Of a stretch of DNA of 64,000 bases, positions 9,328 through 17,213 are shown piece by piece; positions within the stretch are counted from its first letter, which is position 1; each line of letters begins with the position of its first letter. The translations under genes were made by a program, and so were the position numbers. This DNA is from G942493275 sp942493275. Its GTDB lineage: Bacteria; Actinomycetota; Coriobacteriia; Anaerosomatales; PHET01. The stretch is from the NCBI GenBank assembly GCA_942493275.1, contig OW818687.1:1240001-1304000 (forward strand). Direction: 5' to 3'. The notes under the pieces are model-generated. The model did no database searches. It saw nothing but the letters and a program-made list of their open reading frames with translations, and was not told the origin of the DNA.

Positions 9328-11526
9328 TTGTACTCAGCAATCGGGAGGGTGAAGGGTTTCTCGGCCCACTGGGCGTGGTTCGCCGTGTTCGCGGCCGTCT
9401 TCGTCGCCCTTCCCTCTTTCATCCCTTCGGGCCCCGTGACGTTCTGGCTCCAAGGCGTCAGCTATCTGCTGATCGCGGCCATGGCGGTGCTTGCCACCGC
9501 GCGCGCGACCTCGGTCACGTCGGGCATCGAGAAGCGCGCCTGGACGTACCTCGCACTCGCAGTGGGGCTGCTCGCCGCCGGCGACGCGATCTGGATAATC
9601 GGTGAGGGCGTCTCGGGAGGCGCAGCGGTCGAGACTACGCCCGGGATTCCGTACGTCTTCTACGTCCTCGCGTACGTGCCGCTCACGGCGTACGTGCTCA
9701 CGGTTCTCTCGGCCGCGCTTTCGGGTGCTCCCTTCCTCACCAAGGGACGCTACATCCTCGATCTCACCATCGCGATCCTGCTGATTGGCGCGCTCGCCTT
9801 CCTGTTCATCCTGAGCCCCTCATATGCGCAGGCGGATCCGGCGGAGTACGGCATCTGGTGGCTCAACACGGTCATCAGCATCCTCGGGGTGTTTGCCGCC
9901 GTGTCGCTCCTCGCGTCGCTGCTCGAGAGCCGCGAGCAGCTGTGGATGCGGTGGGAGGCCAAGGTCACCGCCGCCATCGTGTTGGTGGTCATCTCGGACG
10001 TCGTCTACGACACGGTCGCCGGGATGGGGATATCGAACGCGTTCATCGCCTCGCTCACCGACGTCCTGTGGATGAGCGCGTACTTCACGCTGGCCATGGC
10101 GGCATCGCAGCGCTATCGGAGCACGCTTGAGATCGTAAACATGCCCACGATGGCGCACGCACGCAGGGGACGTCTTCGCTGGTACGACTTCGGCGTGGCG
10201 GCCCTGCTGCTTTCGCTCGTGCCGTACGTCTTGTTCGAAGCGCGCTCGGGCCACCTCACCGACACGCAGTTCTGGGGGCTCGGCATAGCGTCTTTCGTGC
10301 TCGCGCTCCTCGTCATCGCGCGCTCGATAGTTCTGACCTCCGAGAACGGCAACCTGCTCTCACACACCGTCGTTGACCCGCTCACGGGGGCGTACAACCA
10401 CCGCTTCTTCCAGGAGCGCGTTTCTGTCGAAGTCGACCGCGCGCGTCGGTCGGGCGAGCCCTTCACGGTGGCGCTGCTCGACATCGACGACTTCGGGTCC
10501 GTCAACGAGCGCATGGGACATTCGCGCGGCGATCAGTGTCTTGTGCGCGTCTCCGAACTGGTCCGGATGCATGAGCGCGTGACCGACACCGTCTGTCGTC
10601 TCGGCGGGGACGAGTTCGCGCTCATCATGCCGGCGACGGATTCGGCGTCGGCCGTGGAGCGCATCCAGCAGATTCAGGAGGCGATCGCGGTGGATCGCGA
10701 ACTGGACGGCTGCATTTCCACCGCGTCTGTGGGCATCGCCACCTATCCTGACCACGCCTCCGACAGGACCGCGCTCGTAGCGAAGGCGGATGGAGCGCTG
10801 TACTGGGCGCAGGCGACCGGCGTGGGGCAGGTCGTCGTCTACGATGACGACGTGGTCGAGGCGCTCTCGCCGGAGGAGCGGCTGCACCTTACCGAGGAGC
10901 AGTCCTACATGTCGACGGTCGAGTCGCTCGCGGCAGCGGTCGACGCGCGCGACCGCTATACGCAGTTCCACTCGCGCAACGTCGCGCGGCTTGCGTCGGT
11001 TCTCGCGCTCGAACTCGGCTTCGACGAGAACCGGGTGAAGCTGATCGAGATCGCCGGGCTGCTTCATGACGTGGGCAAGATCGGCATATCGGACACGATC
11101 CTTCGTAAGCCCGGTCGCCTGACCGATGAGGAACGGCTGAAGATCGAAGAGCACCCGGACCTCGGCCAGCGAATTCTGAGCGCGACCATCTTCAAGGAGA
11201 TCCTCCCGTGGGTGCTGTCGCATCACGAGCGTTGGGACGGCTCCGGCTACCCGCAGGGACTCGTGGGGGAGGAGGCGCCGCTGGAGGCGCGAATCCTCTC
11301 CGTGTGCGACGCCTACGACGCGATGGTCTCGGATCGCCCGTACCGCAACGGCCTGCCTCCGCGCGACGCGGTTCTGGAGATCGAGCGCAATCTCGGGACC
11401 CAGTTCGATCCCTACATCGCCTCCGTGTTCATCGCGCTTCATGCCGAGGGTGCGTTCGCCGAGACCGGTGGTGAGTCCGCGGGCGCGGTTCACCCGCTCG
11501 ACGTCGCCTTCGAATCGGGATTCTAG
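9328..11526 (+). CDS. Membrane-bound GGDEF and HD-GYP hybrid cyclic-di-GMP protein
   Basis: This protein of about 732 residues starts with roughly eight membrane helices (to about residue 335), then a GGDEF domain and an HD-GYP domain. The GGDEF catalytic motif is intact at residues 426-430, and RVTD five residues before it fits the inhibitory I-site, so diguanylate cyclase activity is plausible. The HD-GYP part has HDVGKIGI (His580-Asp581) and HHERWDGSGYP, so c-di-GMP hydrolysis is also plausible. It probably both makes and breaks c-di-GMP in response to a membrane signal. The start is uncertain: TTG at 9328 lacks a Shine-Dalgarno, and GTG at 9349 is directly abutted by GGGAGG. Confidence 0.9.
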   Translation: MYSAIGRVKGFSAHWAWFAVFAAVFVALPSFIPSGPVTFWLQGVSYLLIAAMAVLATARATSVTSGIEKRAWTYLALAVGLLAAGDAIWIIGEGVSGGAAVETTPGIPYVFYVLAYVPLTAYVLTVLSAALSGAPFLTKGRYILDLTIAILLIGALAFLFILSPSYAQADPAEYGIWWLNTVISILGVFAAVSLLASLLESREQLWMRWEAKVTAAIVLVVISDVVYDTVAGMGISNAFIASLTDVLWMSAYFTLAMAASQRYRSTLEIVNMPTMAHARRGRLRWYDFGVAALLLSLVPYVLFEARSGHLTDTQFWGLGIASFVLALLVIARSIVLTSENGNLLSHTVVDPLTGAYNHRFFQERVSVEVDRARRSGEPFTVALLDIDDFGSVNERMGHSRGDQCLVRVSELVRMHERVTDTVCRLGGDEFALIMPATDSASAVERIQQIQEAIAVDRELDGCISTASVGIATYPDHASDRTALVAKADGALYWAQATGVGQVVVYDDDVVEALSPEERLHLTEEQSYMSTVESLAAAVDARDRYTQFHSRNVARLASVLALELGFDENRVKLIEIAGLLHDVGKIGISDTILRKPGRLTDEERLKIEEHPDLGQRILSATIFKEILPWVLSHHERWDGSGYPQGLVGEEAPLEARILSVCDAYDAMVSDRPYRNGLPPRDAVLEIERNLGTQFDPYIASVFIALHAEGAFAETGGESAGAVHPLDVAFESGF

Positions 11527-11560
11527 GCAACCCGACCCGGCGCGGCCGCTCTCCATCCGC

Positions 11561-11606
11561 TTGACAGCGGAGTCTCCTGGGTACACAATGCAAGTAAGCA
11601 CTTGCA
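11561..11606 (+). promoter_or_regulatory. Promoter and palindromic operator of the tetR-flavodoxin operon
   Basis: TTGACA (11561-11566) and CACAAT (11584-11589) are 17 bp apart. The 18-bp element TGCAAGTAAGCACTTGCA (11589-11606), with perfect 7-bp arms, begins at the last base of the -10 and covers the likely TSS. This is the expected place for autorepression by the TetR protein encoded from 11628. Confidence 0.65.
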
Positions 11607-11627
11607 CACACTCATCGGAGGGGTCAC

Positions 11628-12230
11628 GTGAGCGCAACCCGAGACACAGCGGACCGAATCCTCGACGCAGCCTCCGAGCTGTTCGCCGCCACCGGATACT
11701 CGGCCACCACGACTCGCGCTATCGCCGAGCGAGCGGGCGTCAACGAAGTCACGCTGTTTCGCCGATTCGAGAACAAGGCGGGCGTGCTCAGGGCGATCGC
11801 ACAGCGATTCGCCGACATGCAGGCGGGTCACGCTGCGGCAGCGGCCCCCGACTCCGAGAGCGTTCGCGAGACGCTGCTTCGCCTCGCGCGTATGGAGATC
11901 ACCGGCGCGATGCAGGGTGGGGGCCTCGCCATCAGGCTGGCGTTCGACGCCACCTCCGTGCCCGAAGTCGCCGCCGTTCTGGGTAAGGGGATACCGAGCA
12001 ACCTCGAGGGGCTGGCCGAGTACCTCGCGGAGCACCAGGCGTCCGGCGAAGTCCGGAGAGACGTCGACCCCCGCGTGCTCGCCGAGGCGTTCTTCGGGCT
12101 CACCTCGAGCTACGTGATGTACCGGATCGTGATGGGCGTGATCGAAGCGCCGACGGATGTCGCCAACGACGAGACCATCGAGCAGCTGTTCGAGGTCTTC
12201 TGGTCGGGCGCCGCGCCCAAAGGCGACTGA
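11628..12230 (+). CDS. TetR/AcrR family transcriptional regulator
   Basis: A 200-residue regulator. The N-terminal helix-turn-helix is clear: AASELFAATGYSATTTRAIAERAGVNEVTLFRRFENKAGVL (about residues 14-54). The C-terminal ligand and dimer domain cannot be matched to an inducer. GTG at 11628 has GGAGGGG upstream. A perfect palindrome over its promoter (11589-11606) argues for autoregulation. The next gene, a flavodoxin-domain protein, starts 17 bp downstream and is probably cotranscribed and controlled by it. Confidence 0.88.
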   Translation: MSATRDTADRILDAASELFAATGYSATTTRAIAERAGVNEVTLFRRFENKAGVLRAIAQRFADMQAGHAAAAAPDSESVRETLLRLARMEITGAMQGGGLAIRLAFDATSVPEVAAVLGKGIPSNLEGLAEYLAEHQASGEVRRDVDPRVLAEAFFGLTSSYVMYRIVMGVIEAPTDVANDETIEQLFEVFWSGAAPKGD

Positions 12231-12247
12231 CGAAGGGGACTGCTGCT

Positions 12248-12754
12248 ATGAGTAGGGTACTGGTGGTCTACGGCACCAAGACCGGCTGCACCAAAGGCAT
12301 CGCCGAGCAGATCGGCGCCACGCTGTCCGAGCGGGGCCACGCGGTCGACGTCGTCGCCGCGGCCGACAAGCCCAGCCCGGACGGCTACGACGCCGTGCTC
12401 GTGGGCAGCGGCGTCAGGGCCGGCAACTGGCACGGTGCGGTGAAGGGCTGGGTCGCGAAGAACGCCGCGGCGCTCAAGGGCACGCCGACCGCCTTCTACA
12501 CCGCGTGCCTCACGATGGCGGTGGAGCCGGAGAGTGCCGATGACGTGCGCGCCTACACCGACCCGCTGATAGCCGAGTCCGGCGTGACCCCGGTCGACAT
12601 CGGGCTGTTCGCCGGCATGAACGTGCCCAAGGCGTTCAGCCTTCCGGAGCGCCTGATCTTGAAGGCGATGAAGTCGCCCGAGGGCGACTTCCGGGACATG
12701 GATGCGGTCGCCGCGTGGACGAGCGGCGTGTCAGGCAAGCTCGGGCTGGCGTAG
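12248..12754 (+). CDS. Flavodoxin domain protein (HemG/menaquinone-dependent type)
   Basis: The 168-residue protein starts with an FMN-phosphate-binding loop VVYGTKTGCTKGIAEQI (about residues 6-22), like the flavodoxin domains of HemG-type protoporphyrinogen oxidase. Later FMN-contact regions VGSGVRAGNWHGAVKGWV and FYTACLTMAVEP follow. It probably carries out flavin-based electron transfer in the cytoplasm; true HemG activity is not shown by sequence, and no haem genes are nearby. It follows the TetR gene by 17 bp (AGGGGAC before the ATG), so it is the probable target of that repressor. Confidence 0.82.
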   Translation: MSRVLVVYGTKTGCTKGIAEQIGATLSERGHAVDVVAAADKPSPDGYDAVLVGSGVRAGNWHGAVKGWVAKNAAALKGTPTAFYTACLTMAVEPESADDVRAYTDPLIAESGVTPVDIGLFAGMNVPKAFSLPERLILKAMKSPEGDFRDMDAVAAWTSGVSGKLGLA

Positions 12755-12764
12755 ACCGCCGCGC

Positions 12765-13343
12765 CTAGCGGGGGGTCTCACCCTTCGCCGCCGATTCGAT
12801 AGTCCGCGCGATCCGCTCTGCTCGGGTCGCGGGCCTCTTGGCGCTCACGATCCACCAGAGCACCTGCTTCTTCATCGAGTCCGGATACGCCGAGAAGCCC
12901 TCGGCTGCTGCCGGCTCGGCATCGAGCGCCGCTGTGAGGTCGTCGGGCATCACGAGCGCCTCGACGTCGGTGAGCAGGTCCCATGAGCCGTCGGCCTTCG
13001 CCCGCTCGATCGCGGCACGCCCCGGCTCGGCCATGAGTCCGGCCTCCTTGAGCCGGGCGACGCGCTCCTTGTTGGGCGCGGACCAGATGCTGCCCGGGCG
13101 GCGTGGCGTGAACAACTGCTTGAAGCGGTCGGCGTCCATGCGCTGCACGGTGCTGTCGATCCAGCCGAAACACAGCGCCTCTTGGACGGCGTCCTCATAG
13201 AAGAGCGTCGAGACACCGTTGCCCTTCTTGCCCACTGCCAGCCAGATCCCGTCCGAGGACTCGCCATTCTCGGCGAGCCACCGTCGCCATGAGGCGCGGT
13301 CGGGCAGCTCCACGAACGGCCGGTCGGGCAGGCGCGCGCTCAC
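12765..13343 (-). CDS. YdeI/OmpD-associated family protein
   Basis: The 192-residue protein matches the YdeI-type pattern: RASWRRWLAENGESSDGIWLAVGKKG, then YEDAVQEALCFGWIDS, then PRRPGSIWSAPNKERV, and a Lys/Arg-rich C-terminal helix KRPATRAERIARTIESAAKGE. Members are described as protecting against cationic peptides or bacteriocins in some bacteria, but the mechanism is not settled. GTG at 13343 overlaps the stop of the upstream glycerophosphodiesterase gene by 4 nt, with GGAGG before it, so they form an operon. It is convergent with the flavodoxin gene, 10 bp away. Confidence 0.85.
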   Translation of the reverse strand: MSARLPDRPFVELPDRASWRRWLAENGESSDGIWLAVGKKGNGVSTLFYEDAVQEALCFGWIDSTVQRMDADRFKQLFTPRRPGSIWSAPNKERVARLKEAGLMAEPGRAAIERAKADGSWDLLTDVEALVMPDDLTAALDAEPAAAEGFSAYPDSMKKQVLWWIVSAKRPATRAERIARTIESAAKGETPR

Positions 13344-14158
13344 TGAGGCAGACCTCCGGGGTTGCAGATGACGTTGTCGGCGACCTCGAGGCCGCGCTCG
13401 CGCTCGGCGGCGGTTTCGGGTGTCCACGCGAGCAGCGGGCGACCGCGCAGCCGCTGGAGGCGGGCGTCGACGTTGGGAAGCGCGGGGAGCTCGTAGGCGA
13501 CGTAGTCGGGCTTGCTCGCCCAGTTCATCAGTAGGTTGCGCAACGCGAAGATCTGCCACGCCGGCAGGTCCTCGCCCTCGAAGGTCCCGGACAGCTGCCC
13601 GCGAGTGAGGTCGGGCGCGACCTCGGCGAAGCGACCGACCGAGTACGGGTTGAACGACATGATCGCGACTTCGCCTGTATAGCCCTCGAGCTCTTCGACG
13701 ACCCCGTCTTCGAGTGCGCCCACCTCGTCGGGGTTCTTCACCTCGATGAGAACGGGCTGACGGCCGTTCACCTCGAGGAGTACCTCTGACAGCGTCGGGA
13801 ACGACTCCTCACTTCCGAGGATCCGCATCTGCCTCAGCTCGGCTAGCGTCACGTCGGAGACCTCTCGCGGGTCGCCCGCGAGGCGTTCGAGATCGTTGTC
13901 GTGCACGACAACGACGTGGCCGTCTGAGGTCAGGTGGACGTCGAGCTCGATGGGGTGGCCGGCGTCGAGCGCGGCTATGAAGGCGCCCATCGAGTTCTCG
14001 GGGTGCTCGGCGGAGTGCAGACCGCGGTGGGCGAATGGCTCCTCGGTCAGCCACAACGGGGCTTCTCGGCCGGGCATGCCACCGGTGGCGAAGAAGTAGC
14101 CGCCCGCAAGCGCCAGCACGACGACCGCGGCGATACCGATCAGCCAGGTTCTGCGCAT
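13340..14158 (-). CDS. Glycerophosphodiester phosphodiesterase, membrane-anchored
   Basis: The 272-residue protein has an N-terminal signal anchor (residues 4-25) and then a GDPD TIM barrel. HRGLHSAEHPENSMGAFIAALDAG and IELDVHLTSDGHVVVVHDNDL carry the catalytic His pair and metal-binding Glu/Asp. LIEVKNPDE gives the later metal-ligand Glu. It should hydrolyse glycerophosphodiesters to glycerol 3-phosphate and an alcohol outside the membrane. ATG at 14158 has GAGGAG 5 nt upstream. It is followed, with 4-nt overlap, by the YdeI-like gene. Confidence 0.9.
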   Translation of the reverse strand: MRRTWLIGIAAVVVLALAGGYFFATGGMPGREAPLWLTEEPFAHRGLHSAEHPENSMGAFIAALDAGHPIELDVHLTSDGHVVVVHDNDLERLAGDPREVSDVTLAELRQMRILGSEESFPTLSEVLLEVNGRQPVLIEVKNPDEVGALEDGVVEELEGYTGEVAIMSFNPYSVGRFAEVAPDLTRGQLSGTFEGEDLPAWQIFALRNLLMNWASKPDYVAYELPALPNVDARLQRLRGRPLLAWTPETAAERERGLEVADNVICNPGGLPQ

Positions 14159-14295
14159 GGGAGCTCCTCGTCGGAGGTCGGGTCCGCGTGCAAAGCGTAG
14201 CACCCGCGGCGACTGGATGGGTTTACCGTCGTTCGATATCGGGGTAGGTGCCTCGTGGTTCGCTTTCTCGCTCCCTGGAGAGGAGGTGAAGAGCG

Positions 14296-14574
14296 ATGCA
14301 GTTGACCGATGGTCACGTCATGACGTGTCTCGCACGCGAGTGCGGTCACAACTGCAACGAGGAGTGCTGCACGCCGCGCATCCAGATAGGCGACGAGCAT
14401 CCGATGTGCGACATGTACACCACATCTCCCGCCGAGAAGGTCTCGCACGACACCCGCGTCGCACAGTGCGTCGTCGACTGGTGCCACTTCAACGCGTCCA
14501 ACGAGTGCCACGCCGCCGGAATCACCCTCATGCACCACGGTGAGCACGCGGACTGCGCCACCTTCCGCGTGTGA
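14296..14574 (+). CDS. Cysteine-rich DUF1540 domain protein
   Basis: A 92-residue protein with ten cysteines (11, 16, 20, 24, 25, 38, 58, 63, 71, 87). The C-terminal half fits DUF1540: C-x4-C-x-F-N-x4-C-x-A-x2-I, ending in DCATF. The N-terminal half looks like a degenerate second copy. The spacing suggests metal binding, but no function is known for the family. It has an unusually complete Shine-Dalgarno (GAGGAGGTGAA), which suggests high expression, and is followed by a strong terminator, so it is a single-gene unit. Confidence 0.85.
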   Translation: MQLTDGHVMTCLARECGHNCNEECCTPRIQIGDEHPMCDMYTTSPAEKVSHDTRVAQCVVDWCHFNASNECHAAGITLMHHGEHADCATFRV

Positions 14575-14598
14575 TTCTTCCTCTACGTCTCTACTCGG

Positions 14599-14628
14599 AA
14601 GCGGCCGCCAGCCCCTGAGCGGCCGCTT
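14599..14628 (+). terminator. Intrinsic terminator after the DUF1540 gene
   Basis: AAGCGGCCGC (14599-14608) pairs perfectly with GCGGCCGCTT (14619-14628) around a 10-nt loop and is followed by TCGTGATTT. It lies 25 bp after the stop. Confidence 0.7.
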
Positions 14629-14720
14629 TCGTGATTTCGCGCAAGTGGACGTCCGCCCGAAACCCGACCGAAACAGCCGAGAGGGACACTCGACTCCACA
14701 CACACGAACTGGAGTCGCGG

Positions 14721-15344
14721 ATGACACTCTCGAACGGGCTAACGGGCGGGGCGCAACAGACGGTACAGGCGGTGGTCGAGCGGAGCGGGACGTTTGGCGC
14801 GTGGTCGGTGCGCTTCGAAAGCGAGGCCGTTCCCGGGACGCTCGCGGTGTTCGCCGGGATACTCTCGCTTCGACGGCTCGACATCGTCTCGGCGCTCATC
14901 CGAAAGACAGCCGAGGGCCGCGTGATCGATACGTTCGAGGTGCACCCGCTCGAGGGCGCGAGCTTCTCGGCGGCAGATGGGCCCGGACTTGCCGAGGAGG
15001 CCGCAGCCGCGATGAACGGGGTGAACACCCTGGGGATCCAGCTCCGTGCGCTGCGACAGAAGCACCCGGCGACCGAGACCACGCTGCCCACGATCGAAGT
15101 CATGACCGATAGCTCGCTGACGACGGGCGTGAAGGTTCGTGCAGCCGACCGGCCCGGATTGCTCTACGACATCGCCTCGACGCTCACCGCGCACTGTCTG
15201 CGCACGAGATCGGTCACCGCGCTCACCTTTGGCGGCCACGCCTACGACACGTTCCGGGTGGTGGATTCCTGCGGTGAGCCGCCGCAGGACGAGCGAGCGC
15301 TCGCGGCCTTGGTTGCCGACCTGGAACGCGCCTGCCGGCCGTGA
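14721..15344 (+). CDS. Stand-alone tandem ACT domain protein, GlnD C-terminus-like
   Basis: The 207-residue protein consists of two ACT-like units. The first holds PGTLAVFAGILSLRRLDIVSALI and DTFEVHP (about residues 34-75); the second holds RPGLLYDIASTLTAHCLRTRSVTAL and YDTFRVVD (about residues 143-185). Both resemble the paired ACT domains at the C-terminus of the PII uridylyltransferase GlnD, which sense glutamine. Here there is no nucleotidyltransferase or HD part. It may sense an amino acid in the cytoplasm. ATG at 14721 has GGAG 6 nt upstream; the frame is open further upstream but crosses the terminator. Convergent with the spermidine-synthase-like gene. Confidence 0.78.
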   Translation: MTLSNGLTGGAQQTVQAVVERSGTFGAWSVRFESEAVPGTLAVFAGILSLRRLDIVSALIRKTAEGRVIDTFEVHPLEGASFSAADGPGLAEEAAAAMNGVNTLGIQLRALRQKHPATETTLPTIEVMTDSSLTTGVKVRAADRPGLLYDIASTLTAHCLRTRSVTALTFGGHAYDTFRVVDSCGEPPQDERALAALVADLERACRP

Positions 15345-15357
15345 CGCCGGGACCGGG

Positions 15358-16152
15358 CTAGCGTCGGGGATCGAGCAGCACGCCGACATCGCCGGCACGG
15401 ATGCCGCCCGTGAGCAGCTCGGCCCCCAGGGAGTCGAAGCCGTCGACCGTCACGCGCCCGTCGACCCGGTTCGCGATGCGCGTCAGAAGCTCATCGGTGG
15501 TGAGCGCGGCGTCGGTTGCGAGCACGATGATCTCGCGATGCTCTCCGGCACCTCCGCCTTCCGAGAGGCCCACCGGGAACACCCACACGTGCCTGAAGAC
15601 CGATCCGAGCGTGCGGTACAGCGCCCGGAAGGGCTTGCTGCGGTCGCCGGTGGTGGAGCCGTGGAAGTTGATCGCGAGCGCTCCACCCTCGGGCATGCGG
15701 GCGCGGGCCAGGAGCGCGAACTGCTGAGTGAGCAGGTGGGGCGGCACGCGGTCGTCGTCGAAGGCGTCCACTATGACGACGTCGAAGGGCTCGCCGGGCC
15801 CCTCCAGATACGCGCGCCCGTCGCCGATGACGACGCGGATGCGCTCGTCGTCCGGGAGCGCGAAGTGGGTGCGTGCGGCCTCGGCCACCTCGGCGTCGAT
15901 CTCAACTGCGTCGATCGCCATCGCCGGGTGGTCGCGCCACAGCTGCTTCACCACCGTGCCGCCTCCGAGGCCGATGACGAGCGTACGCCGGGCGTCCGGC
16001 ACGACCGCGACGGCGAGGTGCAGGTAGCGCGGGTACGCGAAGTCGGTCGCGTAGGGATCGTCGAGGCGCATGGACGACTGGTGGGCGTGAGCGAACTTGA
16101 GCGTCCGGACGCCGTCCTTCTCGGTGATGCGCAGGTTTGGGTTTCGGGCCAC
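15358..16152 (-). CDS. Spermidine synthase-like methyltransferase-fold protein
   Basis: The 264-residue protein has the Rossmann core of the spermidine synthase family: LVIGLGGGTVVKQL (nucleotide loop, about residues 58-71), DAVEIDAEV, VIGDGRAYL and DVVIVDAFDDD. It belongs to the soluble spermine/spermidine-synthase-like group common in bacteria without clear polyamine pathways. The substrate is therefore uncertain. The GTG start at 16152 is separated by a single base from the stop of the LysR gene (TGACGTG), so the two are cotranscribed and likely coupled. Confidence 0.8.
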   Translation of the reverse strand: MARNPNLRITEKDGVRTLKFAHAHQSSMRLDDPYATDFAYPRYLHLAVAVVPDARRTLVIGLGGGTVVKQLWRDHPAMAIDAVEIDAEVAEAARTHFALPDDERIRVVIGDGRAYLEGPGEPFDVVIVDAFDDDRVPPHLLTQQFALLARARMPEGGALAINFHGSTTGDRSKPFRALYRTLGSVFRHVWVFPVGLSEGGGAGEHREIIVLATDAALTTDELLTRIANRVDGRVTVDGFDSLGAELLTGGIRAGDVGVLLDPRR

Positions 16153-16153
16153 G

Positions 16154-17086
16154 TCAGGCCGCGCGTTCGTCTCGGAAGCCTTCAGCGACCTTGTCAGCAG
16201 CGATTTTGAGGGCGTCGATGGCCGCGGCCATGTGGGGCGCCGTGCGGCTGCCTTCGCGCATGGCGGCGAAGATGCGGCGGCGCAGCGGCAGGTCGTGCAG
16301 CGGCTTGAGCACGACGCCGGGGACGTCGCCGGAGAGCGCGAGGTGGGGGACGAGCGTCACGCCGAGCCCGGCTCCGATGGCGGCGAGCGTGAGCTGGTAG
16401 TCGATGGTCGAGAGCAGCTCGACCCGGGGCTCGAACCCGCAGTACGCGGTCGCGCGCATAACGGCATCGCGGCAGGGGTTGGGCCCGCGCGCGGCGAACC
16501 AGCGGTCGTTTCGCAGGTCGGTGAGGCGCACGTCGGTGTTGGCGAGCGGGTGCGAGGCGGGCATCGCGATGTAGACGGGTTCGCTCACGAGCGGCTCGAC
16601 GTCGAAGCCCTCCTGTTCGAGCTCGCCGGTGAAGGTGTACTCGAGGCCGATCGCGATGTCGATGTGGCCCGAGCGCAGGTCCACGATGCTTTGCGGCTGC
16701 TCGCGATCCGAGAGGTCGAGCTCGAGGGCCGGGTAGTTGGCGAGCAGAGACACCATCGCGGGAATCACGATGGCGCGCGCGGCGGTCGACGGCGCGTCGA
16801 TCGCGAGGTGGCCCGAGACCTCCTCGCGAGACAGCGCCAGATCCGCCTCGGCGCGCTCCATGTCGACGAGCATGCGCTCGGTGTGCGCGACGAGGCGCTT
16901 GGCCGCCGGGGTGAGGCGCACGCCGCGCCCGACTCGCTCGAGCAGCACGACGCCGGTCTCGGCCTCGAGCGCGGTCATGTGCTGGGAGACGGACGGCGGC
17001 GTCATCCACAGCGCCTTGGCCGCCGCCGAGACGGTGCCTCGCTGGTCGATCTCGCGCAGGATGCGCAGGCGATGGAGGTTGAGCAT
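16154..17086 (-). CDS. LysR family transcriptional regulator
   Basis: A 310-residue LysR-type regulator. The winged helix-turn-helix is at residues 1-60 (LRILREIDQRGTVSAAAKALWMTPPSVSQHMTALE), followed by a periplasmic-binding-protein-like effector domain. ATG at 17086 has AAGGAG upstream. It is divergent from an EamA exporter and a LysE/ArgO exporter with 127 bp between, which contains a TTAG-N7-CTAA element. The usual LysR logic would be control of the divergent exporter genes in response to an amino acid. It is not clearly ArgP/LysG by its N-terminal sequence. Confidence 0.9.
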   Translation of the reverse strand: MLNLHRLRILREIDQRGTVSAAAKALWMTPPSVSQHMTALEAETGVVLLERVGRGVRLTPAAKRLVAHTERMLVDMERAEADLALSREEVSGHLAIDAPSTAARAIVIPAMVSLLANYPALELDLSDREQPQSIVDLRSGHIDIAIGLEYTFTGELEQEGFDVEPLVSEPVYIAMPASHPLANTDVRLTDLRNDRWFAARGPNPCRDAVMRATAYCGFEPRVELLSTIDYQLTLAAIGAGLGVTLVPHLALSGDVPGVVLKPLHDLPLRRRIFAAMREGSRTAPHMAAAIDALKIAADKVAEGFRDERAA

Positions 17087-17111
17087 GGCGCGGCTCCTTC
17101 AGATCTGACGA

Positions 17112-17126
17112 TTAGGTACAGACTAA
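17112..17126. promoter_or_regulatory. Putative LysR-type operator
   Basis: TTAG-GTACAGA-CTAA is an interrupted palindrome with the length and symmetry of LysR T-N11-A boxes. It sits in the 127-bp space between the LysR gene and the exporter genes, 26 bp from the LysR start. Confidence 0.5.
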
Positions 17127-17213
17127 CGATGCAGCCGCAAACAGTAAATGGACGCGAATGATTGTCTCGGCGACGATGGGTGTCCAAACCCCCACTGCCG
17201 AGGAGGCGCCGAC

